Shown piece after piece: positions 25,388-34,484 of a stretch of 64,000 nt of DNA. The notes beneath the pieces were generated by a model. The model was not told the DNA's origin. It searched no databases and was given only the letters and a program-made list of their open reading frames with translations. Origin of the DNA: Candidatus Sphingomonas phytovorans. Lineage in GTDB: Bacteria; Pseudomonadota; Alphaproteobacteria; Sphingomonadales; Sphingomonadaceae. The stretch is taken from NCBI GenBank assembly GCA_029202385.1, contig CP119314.1, forward strand, positions 1,304,501-1,368,500, given 5' to 3'. The position numbers were made by a program, and so were the translations under genes. The first letter of the stretch is position 1. The number at the start of each line of letters is the position of its first letter.

Positions 25388-26379
25388 ACTCCGGCGGCGG
25401 CGCGACGTTCGGCCGCGCTCGCCGCGAGCCTGATCGCCGCAATCGTCGCGCCGGGCTCAGCCCGGTCCTTCCCCGCGATACCAAAGGCGGTGCCATGGTC
25501 GGGCGAGGTACGCACGATCGGCAGGCCCAGCGTGATATTCACGCCTTCGTCGAAATGCAGCGTCTTCAATGGCACCAGCGCCTGATCGTGATAGCAGCAA
25601 ATCGCCGCGTCATAGGTTGCCCGTGCCCGCTCGTGGAACATGGTGTCGGAAGCGAACGGCCCGGTCGCGTCGATCCCTTCCTCGCGGAGGATCTCAATCG
25701 CGGGGATAATGAAGTCGATTTCCTCCCGGCCGATCGCGCCGCCTTCGCCCGCATGCGGATTGAAGCCGGCAAAGGCCAGGCGCGGGATCAATATCCCGAA
25801 ATTGCGGATCAGCCCACGCGCCGTCGCGCGCGCCTTGGCCACGATCAGATCGATCGACAGCAGCCCGGAAACACTCGCCAGCGGTACATGGGTGGTGACC
25901 GGCACCACGCGCAGGCTTGGGCCGGCGAGCATCATCACCGCATTCTCGCCGGCGATGCCGCACCGCTCGGCAACGAATTCGGTCTGGCCGGGATGCGTGA
26001 ATCCGATCTGGTAGAGCTGGGCCTTGGAAACCGGCCCGGTCACCAGTGCGCGGGCAGTGCCCGACCGCGCCAGCCCCGCGGCGATTTCAAGCGCGTGCAG
26101 GGCGCAACGCGCGCCGTCGACATCGGGGATGCCGGGGGTGATCTCACCCCCGTCTTCGACGTTAAGCACCGGCAGCGCCGAGGCGAACACATCGTTCGCC
26201 TCGGCCGGGTCGAAGATCCGCTCGACCGGCCCGGCCCACACCGCGCTGATGGCGCGCACGTCACCGACCGCAAAGAAGGGCGCGAGTTGTTCCCGCTCGC
26301 GCGCGGCCCATGCCTTGGCGATCACTTCGGGGCCAACCCCGGCGGGATCGCCCATGGAGACCGCCAGTGGCGCGATCAT
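25384..26379 (-). CDS. pdxA: 4-hydroxythreonine-4-phosphate dehydrogenase PdxA
   Basis: A 331-residue metal- and NAD-dependent dehydrogenase of the DXP-dependent vitamin B6 pathway. [11 protein letters not shown] is the standard N-terminal motif. [20 protein letters not shown] contains one of the conserved substrate/metal His residues, with others in TTHVPLASV and [12 protein letters not shown]. It overlaps rsmA by 4 bp and starts 15 bp after the surA stop, so the operon links B6 synthesis with ribosome and outer-membrane assembly, as in E. coli. Confidence 0.96.
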   Translation of the reverse strand: MIAPLAVSMGDPAGVGPEVIAKAWAAREREQLAPFFAVGDVRAISAVWAGPVERIFDPAEANDVFASALPVLNVEDGGEITPGIPDVDGARCALHALEIAAGLARSGTARALVTGPVSKAQLYQIGFTHPGQTEFVAERCGIAGENAVMMLAGPSLRVVPVTTHVPLASVSGLLSIDLIVAKARATARGLIRNFGILIPRLAFAGFNPHAGEGGAIGREEIDFIIPAIEILREEGIDATGPFASDTMFHERARATYDAAICCYHDQALVPLKTLHFDEGVNITLGLPIVRTSPDHGTAFGIAGKDRAEPGATIAAIRLAASAAERRAAAGV

Positions 26380-26394
26380 CGCGAAAACGCTCCC

Positions 26395-27771
26395 TTAGCG
26401 ATATTCGATCACGGCATCGCGGCGAAGATCGCGCAGCACGCCCTGTGCGCGCAGATTGACCCGCTGCTGTTCGATACGGCTCTGGACCTGGTCGGCCTGG
26501 GGCAGCGCGGCGGTCTGCGGATCGTCACGGCCGCACAGCACGAGGGTGCGAACGCCCTCGGTGGGCGATCCGAACCAGGGCGTGGCCTCGCCGATCTGCA
26601 TCTTGAGCACCATTTCCTGAAGACGGGCTGGCAGGTCGCGAGCCTTCACCGAGGCATTGTCCACCACTTCGGCGTTCAGTTCGCCGGCCACTTTCGCCAC
26701 ATTGCCGCAGCCCTGCATGGCGTGAGTCACCTTTTCCAGCTGGGCGACACGCTCGCCGGCCGATGCCTGGGTCATGCCCGGGGGAAAGCGGACCGTCAGC
26801 TGCTTCAGGGTGAGCTGAGCGTCGCGCGCATCGGCCATCAGCACCTGCCGCTTGTCGACCAGATAGAGAATGGAGAAACCGCCCGGCACCTCGATCGGTC
26901 CGGCAACCTCGCCGACGCCCATTTTCTGGGCTGCCTCGGCCAGGCTCGGGGGCAGGTAGGTGAGCTGGCTGGTGCTGACCCAGTCAAGATCGCCCTGCGT
27001 GCTGCGCGTCGACGCATCGGAAAACTGAGTATAATATTCAAAGGGTTTGCCGCCCTTTTCGATATCCTGGATCATCTGGCGCATATTGTCGAAGACCTGC
27101 TGGGCGCGGTCAGGCCCCGCCGCGAGATAGATCTCCTTCAGATGATATTCGTTGCTGCCCTGCGCGGCCTTCAGGCGCTCGATGATGCCCTTGACCTCTT
27201 CCTCGCCGACATTGACGAACGGTTCCACCCGGCGGCGAAGATAACGGTTCCAGGCCAGATCGGCCTCGATCTGGCGCCGCAGCGAGCGGTCGGACGAGCC
27301 GACGCTGCGCAGATAGGCGCGCATATCGGCCTCCGACTTGCCGAACTGCTGCGACACGCGGGCGAAGCTCTGGTCGATCTCGTCCTTGGTCACGACGATC
27401 TCGTTGGTCCTCGCCTGCTGGATCTGCAGTGTCTCGTCGATCAGGCTGCGCAGCACCTGGAGCCGAAGCCGATCATGTTCCTCGGGGTTCAGCTTCAACT
27501 GGTTCGCCGCGACGATCAGGTTGATGCGCTGATCGACGTCGGTGCCGGTGATGACGGCTTCGTTGACGATCGCCGTCGCCTTGCGGATATTGGGATCGAG
27601 CTTTCCGAAGATCTGCATGTTCTCCGGGATATTGAGCCCGACGGTCGGCACACTGTTGTCGCTGACGGTCTGGGCCGGGAGGCCGCTGGTCACACCGACG
27701 ATCGCCAGCAGACCTGCGCTCGCCATGCCGATCCTGCGCCCGATACCGGCCGTCTTGTTCTTCGAAATCAT
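26395..27771 (-). CDS. surA: Periplasmic chaperone/peptidyl-prolyl isomerase SurA
   Basis: A 458-residue exported chaperone for outer-membrane proteins. The signal peptide (about residues 1-34) is followed by the SurA N-terminal chaperone domain (IVNEAVITGTDVDQRINLIV; LRLQVLRSLIDETLQIQQA), then parvulin-type regions (about 190-300; PFEYYTQFSDASTRSTQGDL, then WV) and a second, less conserved one. Consecutive GTG and ATG codons begin the frame; ATG 27771 is chosen. It sits between lptD and pdxA, which fits its role: LptD is one of the main SurA clients in E. coli. Confidence 0.93.
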   Translation of the reverse strand: MISKNKTAGIGRRIGMASAGLLAIVGVTSGLPAQTVSDNSVPTVGLNIPENMQIFGKLDPNIRKATAIVNEAVITGTDVDQRINLIVAANQLKLNPEEHDRLRLQVLRSLIDETLQIQQARTNEIVVTKDEIDQSFARVSQQFGKSEADMRAYLRSVGSSDRSLRRQIEADLAWNRYLRRRVEPFVNVGEEEVKGIIERLKAAQGSNEYHLKEIYLAAGPDRAQQVFDNMRQMIQDIEKGGKPFEYYTQFSDASTRSTQGDLDWVSTSQLTYLPPSLAEAAQKMGVGEVAGPIEVPGGFSILYLVDKRQVLMADARDAQLTLKQLTVRFPPGMTQASAGERVAQLEKVTHAMQGCGNVAKVAGELNAEVVDNASVKARDLPARLQEMVLKMQIGEATPWFGSPTEGVRTLVLCGRDDPQTAALPQADQVQSRIEQQRVNLRAQGVLRDLRRDAVIEYR

Positions 27772-27896
27772 CACGTTTTCAAAATCCCATCCCGCGCCGT
27801 CGCAATCTGGCCTATTGTTCCACCATTGCTGAACCGGCGCTTAGCGGCCCAGATCGCTGTTCGATCGTCCTGAAGTGCAGTTTCCAACCCCAGCGT

Positions 27897-30134
27897 CTAG
27901 CGCCCCAGATTCTTGAACGCCAGCGAGAACAGGAAGCTGTTGCCGGCGCGGGCGTCGCCGGTGTCTTCGTAATTGCGCCGCCAGGTTAGCCCGAGGCGGA
28001 GACAATCATCCTCATAGGTGACACCAATGCGGTGGCGAACCGGAGAGAAGCCGTTGGATAGCGACAGCGGATCCTCGGCGCGGTCAGTAAGGTCGATCAC
28101 GACCGACCCGAACGCCGACCAGAAGCGCGCGAACTGGATTCGACCGGCGACACGCGCTTCCTCGCGGTCCTGCAGGTCCTCCAGCGTCGTGCCGATATCG
28201 CGGTTGAGCCGGAGATAGCCGAGCAGCACATAGGTGCTGCGCGACCCGATCGTCGCGTCGATCTCGTTGCGACGCACCGCGAAGCTGTCCTTGTCGAGCC
28301 GGTAGCGATGCGTGATCGACACGAAATCGCGGAACCTCAATTCTGTCCGGCCAACGATATCGGACGTGCGGTCGCTCAGGCCGGTGCCTTGCGGGAAGAG
28401 GGAAGAGCGATTGTCGAGCCGATAGCTTTGCCCGACCGTCGTATTCATCGAGAAGCCCGGCAGGTCCACCGCCCAGTCGACGCCATAGGTGACCCGGCTC
28501 GAATCCTCGAACCGATCATACCCGGCGAAGCGGTTGAGCGCGAACAGGTTGGAATCCTCGAGATCCACGGCGCGCGAATCCTCGTTGGGGATGCCCAGAT
28601 TCTCCGTCTTCGGCGCGGCGACGATCTGGAATCGCGGCGTCAGGCGCTGCGTGCCGCCCAGGAAGGATCCGATCAGGGGATATTTCACGTCGATCGCGAA
28701 CGCCCCCATCGCCCGGGTCTGGAAACCCTCGTCGCCGCGATAGCTGGCGACCGTCGTCGCGAGCGTGTCGCTGGCATTGTACATGTCGCCGCGGACATAG
28801 GCGGTGAACGTCACCTCCTGTCCCCACGGCGTCAGCTTGCGCAAATCCCATTGCGCGCTGGCGAAGGCGCGCTGGGTATCCTGTCCCGCGGACCGGGTGA
28901 TCGCCAGGGTATTGAGCTCGAATTCGAACTTGCCGCCGAGCAAGCCCTCGTTCACCCGCCGGCGATAGTCGATCTCGGGCAACGCGATCGGCTGAAGCCC
29001 CTGGCGGTCGTTGACGCGCAGCGTCTGCACGAACCAGCCGGCCGCCGAGAAATAGCTGTCGGCATCGATCCGCTCGACCTTCGCCGTGGTGCGCAGCCGA
29101 TCATCGTTGGAGATGTCGTAGCGGCGCAGGAAGGTGCGGTCTGTGGTGAGACGCAGCGATCCACTGATGCTCCAGTTCGGATCGAGCTGATAGCGCGCCA
29201 CGCCATCGAGATAGCCGCGGAACGCCTGCTCGGTGCTGGTCGGTGTCGTCGTCAGCAGGTCGTCGCTGCGGCGGCTCACCGTGGCATAGGCGCCAACCTT
29301 GAACGCCCCCTTCGAGCCCAGCGCGCTATAGTCCGCCTGGAGCATCGGCAGCACGGCGCTGTACACTCGCGGCGTAATCGTCAGGGCCCGATTCGGGCCG
29401 AATGCGAAGAAATAGGGCTGGGCGAACTCGAATCCGTTGACGCCATTGTAGCGGAACGTCGGGCTCAGCAGGCCGCTGTCGTTCTCGCCGCCGGCCGGAT
29501 GCGAGAAATTGGGCAGCGGCAGGGTAGGCAGGCCGAACAGGTTGATCTGGGCGCTCTTGTAATAAATCCGGTTCTTGTCCGGCCGGTACACCACCCGCAC
29601 GGCGGTGATCTTCCACGACGGCTCCTTAGGGCAGCCGGTCGAGGTCGTCACGGCGCAAGGCGTATAAGCGGCATCCTCCAGCGTCACCGTTTCGTCCAGC
29701 GCGCGGGTGCCGCGCCGCGCCGCGAGCCGCCCGCCGCGCTCTAGCACGACGAGCATGTTGTCGACCACGCCGTCCTTGAGCGAATCGGTCAGCTCGATCG
29801 AATCGCCATAGGCAGTGTCGCCACCCGGATTGACCACCACGATATTGCCGGTGGCGAAGACCTTGCCGGTCTTGCGGTTCCAGGTGACCTTGTCGGCGCG
29901 CAGCCGGTCTCCGCTGCGATACATGCGAACGTCGCCTGTCGCGATCACCGTGTCGCTATCGTTGAGATATTCGAGCTCGGCGGCGCTGAACTGCACCTGG
30001 TCGTCCGGCGGCTGCGTTTCGGCAGGCGGCGGCAGCGGCACGGCGGGAATCTGCAGGTCCTGCGCATGCGCGGCGGTGCTGAGCCACAGCGCGAAGGGAA
30101 GGGCGCAGGTCGCGAGAAGATCGGAACGCTTCAC
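27897..30134 (-). CDS. lptD: LPS-assembly protein LptD
   Basis: A 745-residue outer-membrane protein that inserts lipopolysaccharide into the outer leaflet with LptE. A signal peptide (about 1-25, ending AHA) precedes the OstA/LptA-like jellyroll (about 40-150; AAELEYLNDSDTVIATGDVR; DRLRADKVTWNRKTGKV) and then the large beta-barrel, which contains the family motif around FPQGTGLSDRTSDIVGRTEL. Cys residues in YTPCAVTTSTGCPKE and near the C-terminus could form the structural disulfides of LptD. The start is GTG at 30134. It is first in lptD-surA-pdxA-rsmA and divergent from pepA. Confidence 0.95.
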   Translation of the reverse strand: MKRSDLLATCALPFALWLSTAAHAQDLQIPAVPLPPPAETQPPDDQVQFSAAELEYLNDSDTVIATGDVRMYRSGDRLRADKVTWNRKTGKVFATGNIVVVNPGGDTAYGDSIELTDSLKDGVVDNMLVVLERGGRLAARRGTRALDETVTLEDAAYTPCAVTTSTGCPKEPSWKITAVRVVYRPDKNRIYYKSAQINLFGLPTLPLPNFSHPAGGENDSGLLSPTFRYNGVNGFEFAQPYFFAFGPNRALTITPRVYSAVLPMLQADYSALGSKGAFKVGAYATVSRRSDDLLTTTPTSTEQAFRGYLDGVARYQLDPNWSISGSLRLTTDRTFLRRYDISNDDRLRTTAKVERIDADSYFSAAGWFVQTLRVNDRQGLQPIALPEIDYRRRVNEGLLGGKFEFELNTLAITRSAGQDTQRAFASAQWDLRKLTPWGQEVTFTAYVRGDMYNASDTLATTVASYRGDEGFQTRAMGAFAIDVKYPLIGSFLGGTQRLTPRFQIVAAPKTENLGIPNEDSRAVDLEDSNLFALNRFAGYDRFEDSSRVTYGVDWAVDLPGFSMNTTVGQSYRLDNRSSLFPQGTGLSDRTSDIVGRTELRFRDFVSITHRYRLDKDSFAVRRNEIDATIGSRSTYVLLGYLRLNRDIGTTLEDLQDREEARVAGRIQFARFWSAFGSVVIDLTDRAEDPLSLSNGFSPVRHRIGVTYEDDCLRLGLTWRRNYEDTGDARAGNSFLFSLAFKNLGR

Positions 30135-30294
30135 GTTGGAAAAAACACCTCCAAGCGCGCCGGATGCGGTCGCGATGATGCTGCCCTATCGCACCCGACG
30201 CCGCGCGCTGCAATCGTGGCGGTGCTTTGCCAGCGCGATGCGGGTGGCCTAGAGGGCTACGACTCAAACCAAGAAGACGAAAATCGAGGTTCCC

Positions 30295-31761
30295 ATGCAG
30301 ATCAGTTTCTCCACGACTCCTTCCGCCGCCGTGCTGGCGCTTCCCGTGGAGAAGGACGGTCTAGGCCGGCTGACGACGACCGCGCTCGATGCGGATGCGC
30401 TCGGCGTCGTGAAAGGAGCGGCCCGTGCGAGCCGCTTCGACGGAGAGACCGGCATCGTGGTCGAAACCTTTGTGCCGCACGCCGGCGGCGTTCGCCGGGT
30501 CCTGTTGCTGGGCATCGGCGCCGGCGGCGAAAGCGATTACGAACGGGCCGGCGGCGCGCTGACCGCGCGGCTTCTGACCTCCGGCGTCGAGGCGGTCGAG
30601 ACCGATTTCGCCTCCGCCGGCGCGACCCCCAAGGCGGTTGCGCGGTTCGCGGGCGGCGCGGCGCAGCGCGCCTGGCGACTCGACATCTATCGTACCAAGC
30701 TACCCGAAAAGTCGAAGCCGACGCTGAAGTCGATCACCCTGCTCAACGCGCCCGAAGGGAGCGAGGCAGCCTGGGCCCCGCAAAAGGCGTTGACCGAGGG
30801 GCTGGAACTGACCCGCACGCTCGTGGCCGAGCCGCCGAACGTCATCTATCCCGAAAGCTTCGTCGCGCGGGTGCTGGCCGAAACCGAGGGTCTTGGCCTC
30901 GAAGTGACCGTACTCGGCGAGACCGAGATGGCGGAACTCGGCATGGGCGCCCTGCTTGGGGTCAGCCAGGGTTCGGCCCGCGACGCGCGGTTGCTCGCGC
31001 TCAAGTGGAACGGCGCAGGGGAGGGCGATCCGTCGCTGGCGCTGGTCGGCAAGGGCGTTACCTTCGACACCGGCGGCATCTCGCTCAAGCCCGGCGCGGG
31101 CATGGAGGACATGAAGTGGGACATGGGCGGCGCCGGGGCGGTCGTCGGCACCATGAAGGCACTTGCTTCGCGCAAGGCGAAAGCCAACGTCATCGGCGTG
31201 TGCGGGCTGGTCGAGAACATGCCCGACGGCAATGCCATCCGCCCGGGTGACGTGCTGACCTCGATGTCAGGCCAGACGATCGAAGTGCTCAACACCGACG
31301 CCGAGGGCCGGCTGGTGCTGTGCGACGCGATCACCTGGGTCCAGCGCACCCATCATCCCAAGACCATCGTCGATCTTGCCACGCTGACCGGCGCGATGAT
31401 CATTAGCCTGGGTAACGAGCATGGCGGCTGTTTCTCGAACGACGATTCGCTGGCCGACCAGTTGCTCGCGGCGGGCAAGGCGTCGGGCGACCTGCTGTGG
31501 CGCTTCCCGCTGTCAGATGCCTACAACAAGCTGATCGACTCGCCGATCGCCGACATGAAGAATGTCGGCCCGCGCGGCGCCGGCTCGATCACTGCGGCGC
31601 AGTTCATCCAGCGCTATGTCGATACGGGCGTACGCTGGGCGCATCTCGACATCGCCGGCATGGTCTGGGCCGAGAAGCCCGGCGCGACCTGGGACAAGGG
31701 CGCGACCGGATATGGCGTTCGCCTGCTCGACCGGTTCGTGGCGGATAATTTCGAAGGGTAA
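30295..31761 (+). CDS. pepA: Leucyl aminopeptidase (M17), PepA
   Basis: A 488-residue cytosolic hexameric di-metal aminopeptidase. The catalytic region shows GKGVTFDTGGISLKPGAGME with the metal-bridging Lys and Asp, DMKWDMGGAGAV, and the signature NTDAEGRLVL (about residues 330-339). The N-terminal domain is typical of PepA. It removes N-terminal residues from peptides during protein turnover. In some bacteria PepA also binds DNA, but no feature here supports that. AGGT precedes the ATG. It is divergent from lptD over 160 bp and followed by a hairpin terminator. Confidence 0.96.
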   Translation: MQISFSTTPSAAVLALPVEKDGLGRLTTTALDADALGVVKGAARASRFDGETGIVVETFVPHAGGVRRVLLLGIGAGGESDYERAGGALTARLLTSGVEAVETDFASAGATPKAVARFAGGAAQRAWRLDIYRTKLPEKSKPTLKSITLLNAPEGSEAAWAPQKALTEGLELTRTLVAEPPNVIYPESFVARVLAETEGLGLEVTVLGETEMAELGMGALLGVSQGSARDARLLALKWNGAGEGDPSLALVGKGVTFDTGGISLKPGAGMEDMKWDMGGAGAVVGTMKALASRKAKANVIGVCGLVENMPDGNAIRPGDVLTSMSGQTIEVLNTDAEGRLVLCDAITWVQRTHHPKTIVDLATLTGAMIISLGNEHGGCFSNDDSLADQLLAAGKASGDLLWRFPLSDAYNKLIDSPIADMKNVGPRGAGSITAAQFIQRYVDTGVRWAHLDIAGMVWAEKPGATWDKGATGYGVRLLDRFVADNFEG

Positions 31762-31775
31762 TTCGGCAGGTTTTC

Positions 31776-31901
31776 TGGAGGGTTTTGTCACGCGCGCCAA
31801 CAGAAATGCTGTTGGAGCTTTCTATTAAATATCTGATTTAATAGAAAATATATTCTGGTTCATTTTCGGATGCTCCCGGACAGGTGTGACAAAATCCTCC
31901 A
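31776..31901. repeat. Nested inverted-repeat element (candidate MITE)
   Basis: The outer arms are TGGAGGGTTTTGTCAC (776-791 of this kilobase block, i.e. 31776-31791) and GTGACAAAATCCTCCA (31886-31901), complementary at 15 of 16 positions. Inside are two further perfect hairpins: CCAACAG/CTGTTGG (31797-31815) and a 12-bp AT-rich stem (31819-31830 with 31836-31847). The centre is far more AT-rich than its surroundings and codes for nothing. No clear target-site duplication was found. Confidence 0.55.
31797..31815 (+). terminator. Hairpin terminator candidate for pepA
   Basis: CCAACAG (31797-31803) pairs with CTGTTGG (31809-31815) around an AAATG loop, followed by AGCTTTCTATT. It lies 35 bp after the pepA stop and inside the larger inverted-repeat element. 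Confidence 0.45.
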
Positions 31902-31931
31902 ACTTTTGCCGAGTTTGGCGGACAGGAACCG

Positions 31932-32372
31932 ATGCAGGTCGACTTTTATCATCTGACCGCGCAGCCGCTCGACCGAGTCCTGCCCCGTATCGCGGAACGG
32001 GTGGTTGAGACCGGCGCCCGGCTGCTGATCGTCGCGGAAAGCGCGGTACAGCGCATCTCGCTCGACAAGCTGCTCTGGACCTATGCGCCGGAGAGCTTCC
32101 TCGCCCATGGTCAGGCTGGCGGGAAGGGCGATACTCTCCAGCCGGTCCTCATCGCGAGCGCGTCGGAACCAGGCAATGGCGCGCGCAATATCGCGATCGC
32201 CGATGGCGTCTGGCGCGAGGAGGCGCTTCGTTTCGACCGCGCCTTCCATTTCTTCGACGGCGACCGGATCGCCGAGGCACGCCTTGCCTGGAAGGGCCTT
32301 GCCGACCGCCCCGGAATCGAACGCCGCTATTGGAAACAGGGCGAGAGCGGCAAATGGGAACAGGCGGCCTGA
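31932..32372 (+). CDS. holC: DNA polymerase III chi subunit HolC
   Basis: A 146-residue clamp-loader accessory protein that links the polymerase III holoenzyme to single-stranded DNA-binding protein. The start MQVDFYHLTAQPLDRVLPRI and the segment LDKLLWTYAPESFLAHG are typical of HolC, as is FHFFDGDRIAEAR near the C-terminal third. Its position directly after pepA is the usual pepA-holC order of Proteobacteria, though here the two are separated by the 126-bp inverted-repeat element. ndk follows after 90 bp. Confidence 0.93.
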   Translation: MQVDFYHLTAQPLDRVLPRIAERVVETGARLLIVAESAVQRISLDKLLWTYAPESFLAHGQAGGKGDTLQPVLIASASEPGNGARNIAIADGVWREEALRFDRAFHFFDGDRIAEARLAWKGLADRPGIERRYWKQGESGKWEQAA

Positions 32373-32462
32373 GCGCTCCCATCGGCCTTGCATCCCGGCC
32401 GGCTCCCGCCTAGGGGAGCCGCGACTTTTCCGCCCCACCAAAGACAGGAGCCCGTGACCGTC

Positions 32463-32885
32463 ATGGCCGCGAACCGTACCTTCTCGATCATCAAGCCCGA
32501 TGCCACCCGCCGCAACATCACCGGCGCCGTCACCAAGATGCTTGAAGAGGCCGGCCTGCGCGTCGTCGCCTCAAAGCGCATCCAGATGACCAAGGAACAG
32601 GCCGAGGGCTTTTACGGCGTTCACCGCGAGCGTCCCTTCTTCAACGACCTCGTTGCTTTCATGATCTCTGGCCCTGTCGTCGTTCAGGTGCTCGAGGGCG
32701 AGAACGCCGTTCAGCGCAACCGCGACATCATGGGCGCGACCAACCCGGCGAACGCCGATGCCGGCACGATCCGCAAGGAACTGGCCGAATCGATCGAGGC
32801 GAACTCGGTCCATGGTTCGGATTCGGACGAGAATGCCGCGATCGAGATCGCCTATTTCTTCAAGCCGGAAGAGCTGGTCGGCTGA
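32463..32885 (+). CDS. ndk: Nucleoside diphosphate kinase
   Basis: A 140-residue enzyme that equilibrates nucleoside tri- and diphosphates through a phospho-His intermediate. The catalytic His is in NSVHGSDS (about residue 117), within the family signature, and [14 protein letters not shown] begins the protein. Length and sequence are canonical. A GTG at 32454 lies only 3 nt after AGGAG, too close, whereas ATG 32463 has 12-nt spacing, so the exact start is uncertain by three codons. The next gene begins one base after the stop. Confidence 0.97.
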   Translation: MAANRTFSIIKPDATRRNITGAVTKMLEEAGLRVVASKRIQMTKEQAEGFYGVHRERPFFNDLVAFMISGPVVVQVLEGENAVQRNRDIMGATNPANADAGTIRKELAESIEANSVHGSDSDENAAIEIAYFFKPEELVG

Positions 32886-32886
32886 G

Positions 32887-33405
32887 ATGAGCTGGCGGGT
32901 GCGACAGGCCGGCGCAGCGGATGCCGCCGCGCTATCGCTTGTCGCATCCGCTACTTTCCTCGAAACCTTCGCCGGCCTGCTCGGCGGCGACGACATCGTC
33001 GCCCATTGCGCCGCGAACAATACGCCTGCAAAATTCACTGCCTGGGCGAAAGACCCGCTCGGTGCCGTGACGATCGCCGAAGTCGAGAACGGCCATGCGC
33101 CCGTCGGTTACGCCGTGCTCGTGGCGCCGGACCTGCCGGTCGAGCCGGGCCCGGCGGATATCGAGCTCAAGCGCATCTATACGCTCTCGCTGATGCACGG
33201 CACCGGCCTCGGCCCCGCCCTGATGGATGCGGCAGTCGAGCACGCCATCCGGCTCGGTCGAACGCGCATCCTGCTTGGCGTCTATGCCCGCAACCTGCGC
33301 GCCCATGCCTTCTACAAACGGCAGGGCTTCGAAAAGATCGGCGAGCGCAAGTTTCTCGTCGGCGACACCTTCCACGACGATCTGGTCTTCGCGCGGGATA
33401 TCTGA
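32887..33405 (+). CDS. GNAT-family N-acetyltransferase
   Basis: A 172-residue acetyltransferase. The acetyl-CoA pyrophosphate loop is HGTGLGPALMDAAVEHA (about residues 107-123), preceded by the strand IELKRIYTLSL and followed by LGVYARNLRAHAFYKRQGFE, the standard GNAT C-terminal pattern. The substrate is not identifiable; the N-terminal half resembles the RimI/spermidine-type subgroup only loosely. It starts one base after the ndk stop and is likely cotranscribed with it. Convergent with the membrane protein gene at 33412. Confidence 0.85.
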   Translation: MSWRVRQAGAADAAALSLVASATFLETFAGLLGGDDIVAHCAANNTPAKFTAWAKDPLGAVTIAEVENGHAPVGYAVLVAPDLPVEPGPADIELKRIYTLSLMHGTGLGPALMDAAVEHAIRLGRTRILLGVYARNLRAHAFYKRQGFEKIGERKFLVGDTFHDDLVFARDI

Positions 33406-33411
33406 ACGCTT

Positions 33412-34110
33412 CTATCCCGCGGGCTTGGGCTTCTCCCGCGCCCACAACGCTTCCAGCCGCGCCGGCTGAGACGTCCGTTCCCGCAGCATGATTCCCTTCA
33501 GCCGCAACGCCCGGCCGCGCAGCAGGCGACCCTCGGTCCGCCAGACCACATCATAGATCGCGCTGTCGCTACGCTGCTTGTCGGCATCCCAATAACTGCT
33601 GGTGATCAGCACGGGCAGACGTCCCTCACGGACGTCCGCACCTTTGTCGGTTGCCTGCAGGATCGAATCGGCGAACCAGTCGGCCTCGATGCGCGGTTCG
33701 AGGATGCTCGACTGATTGCCGATCCCGAGAGCGGCGGGGAAGCGGACATCGATGCTCTGGATCGGATGGTTTTCATCCTTCAGCGCCAGCCGCGCGCCGC
33801 CATGTTCCGGTGCCGCGGTCAACAGCACAAGCGTACGCGCCTTGCTCTCGTTCGCCTTCTCGACCTGCTTTCCCTGTTCGTCGGCGCGGCGATCAGACCA
33901 GTTCATCCACAAGCTGAGCGCGGCGATCAACAGGCCGGCGACGCTGACGATTTCGGCCAGTGTAACCCAACGCCGTCGCGTCGCCGCTGCCTCGGCACGT
34001 TCGACCGCCTGCTGAACCGTGCTTTCGACAACGGGGTCGCGGCGGGGAGCCGCAGGGGGAACGGGATCCGGTTCGGCAAGAGGCGAGGGGGCCGGAATTT
34101 CGTCGCTCAT
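33412..34110 (-). CDS. Hypothetical single-pass membrane protein
   Basis: A 232-residue protein of unrecognised family. The N-terminal 45 residues are Pro/Ala/Glu-rich and cytoplasmic in character. One transmembrane helix follows (about residues 50-70, LAEIVSVAGLLIAALSLWMN). A soluble domain of about 150 residues follows, with alternating hydrophobic beta-strand-like segments (IQSIDVRFPAALGIG; LPVLITSSYW; SAIYDVVWRTEGRLLRGRAL). By the positive-inside rule the soluble part follows a positively charged DRRADEQGK, so topology is uncertain. Its start overlaps the YjbR-like gene stop by 4 bp in a purN-linked operon. Confidence 0.7.
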   Translation of the reverse strand: MSDEIPAPSPLAEPDPVPPAAPRRDPVVESTVQQAVERAEAAATRRRWVTLAEIVSVAGLLIAALSLWMNWSDRRADEQGKQVEKANESKARTLVLLTAAPEHGGARLALKDENHPIQSIDVRFPAALGIGNQSSILEPRIEADWFADSILQATDKGADVREGRLPVLITSSYWDADKQRSDSAIYDVVWRTEGRLLRGRALRLKGIMLRERTSQPARLEALWAREKPKPAG

Positions 34111-34484
34111 CTTCCACCTGCCTCAAGCAATCTGCGCGGCGCCACCAGTTCCCAGCTCGTCGCGATGCGGTCGCCGACATGGTCCCAGTCAGTCTCGTCG
34201 GTGTCGAGCCGCAGGCCGATCCAGCCGGCATGGCCGATATAGGCCGGCACATAATAGAGATCGGGGTCCATCTCGACGAGCATGGCCTGCTCCTCGAGCC
34301 CGCTGGTCTTGACCTGCACGGCGGTGCGATCGTCGCCATGGTGGTTGTGCGAGAAAGAGGCGAAGACCTTGCCCTTCTCGATGAAGAAGGTCGGCGCGCC
34401 GTGCGAGATTTTCTCGACGGCGCAGGGCAGGGCCATGCAGATTTCGCGGACCTTGGCGAGAACGGGCTCGGGATCGGGACTCAT
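34107..34484 (-). CDS. MmcQ/YjbR-family protein
   Basis: A 125-residue protein of the MmcQ/YjbR fold. Typical features are ICMALPCAVEKISHGAPTFF near the N-terminus and IGHAGWIGLRLDTDETDWDH in the C-terminal half, with a Trp/Asp-rich end. Family members are small alpha/beta proteins with a proposed DNA-binding surface, and their physiological role is poorly known. It overlaps both neighbours by 4 bp (ATGA-type junctions with purN and the membrane protein gene), so all three are probably translated in coupling. Confidence 0.82.
   Translation of the reverse strand: MSPDPEPVLAKVREICMALPCAVEKISHGAPTFFIEKGKVFASFSHNHHGDDRTAVQVKTSGLEEQAMLVEMDPDLYYVPAYIGHAGWIGLRLDTDETDWDHVGDRIATSWELVAPRRLLEAGGR

Noticed and set aside
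25495..27873. Plus-strand 792-codon frame antisense to pdxA and surA
   Set aside because: Long stop-free antisense frames are expected at this GC content; both minus-strand genes have complete family motifs.
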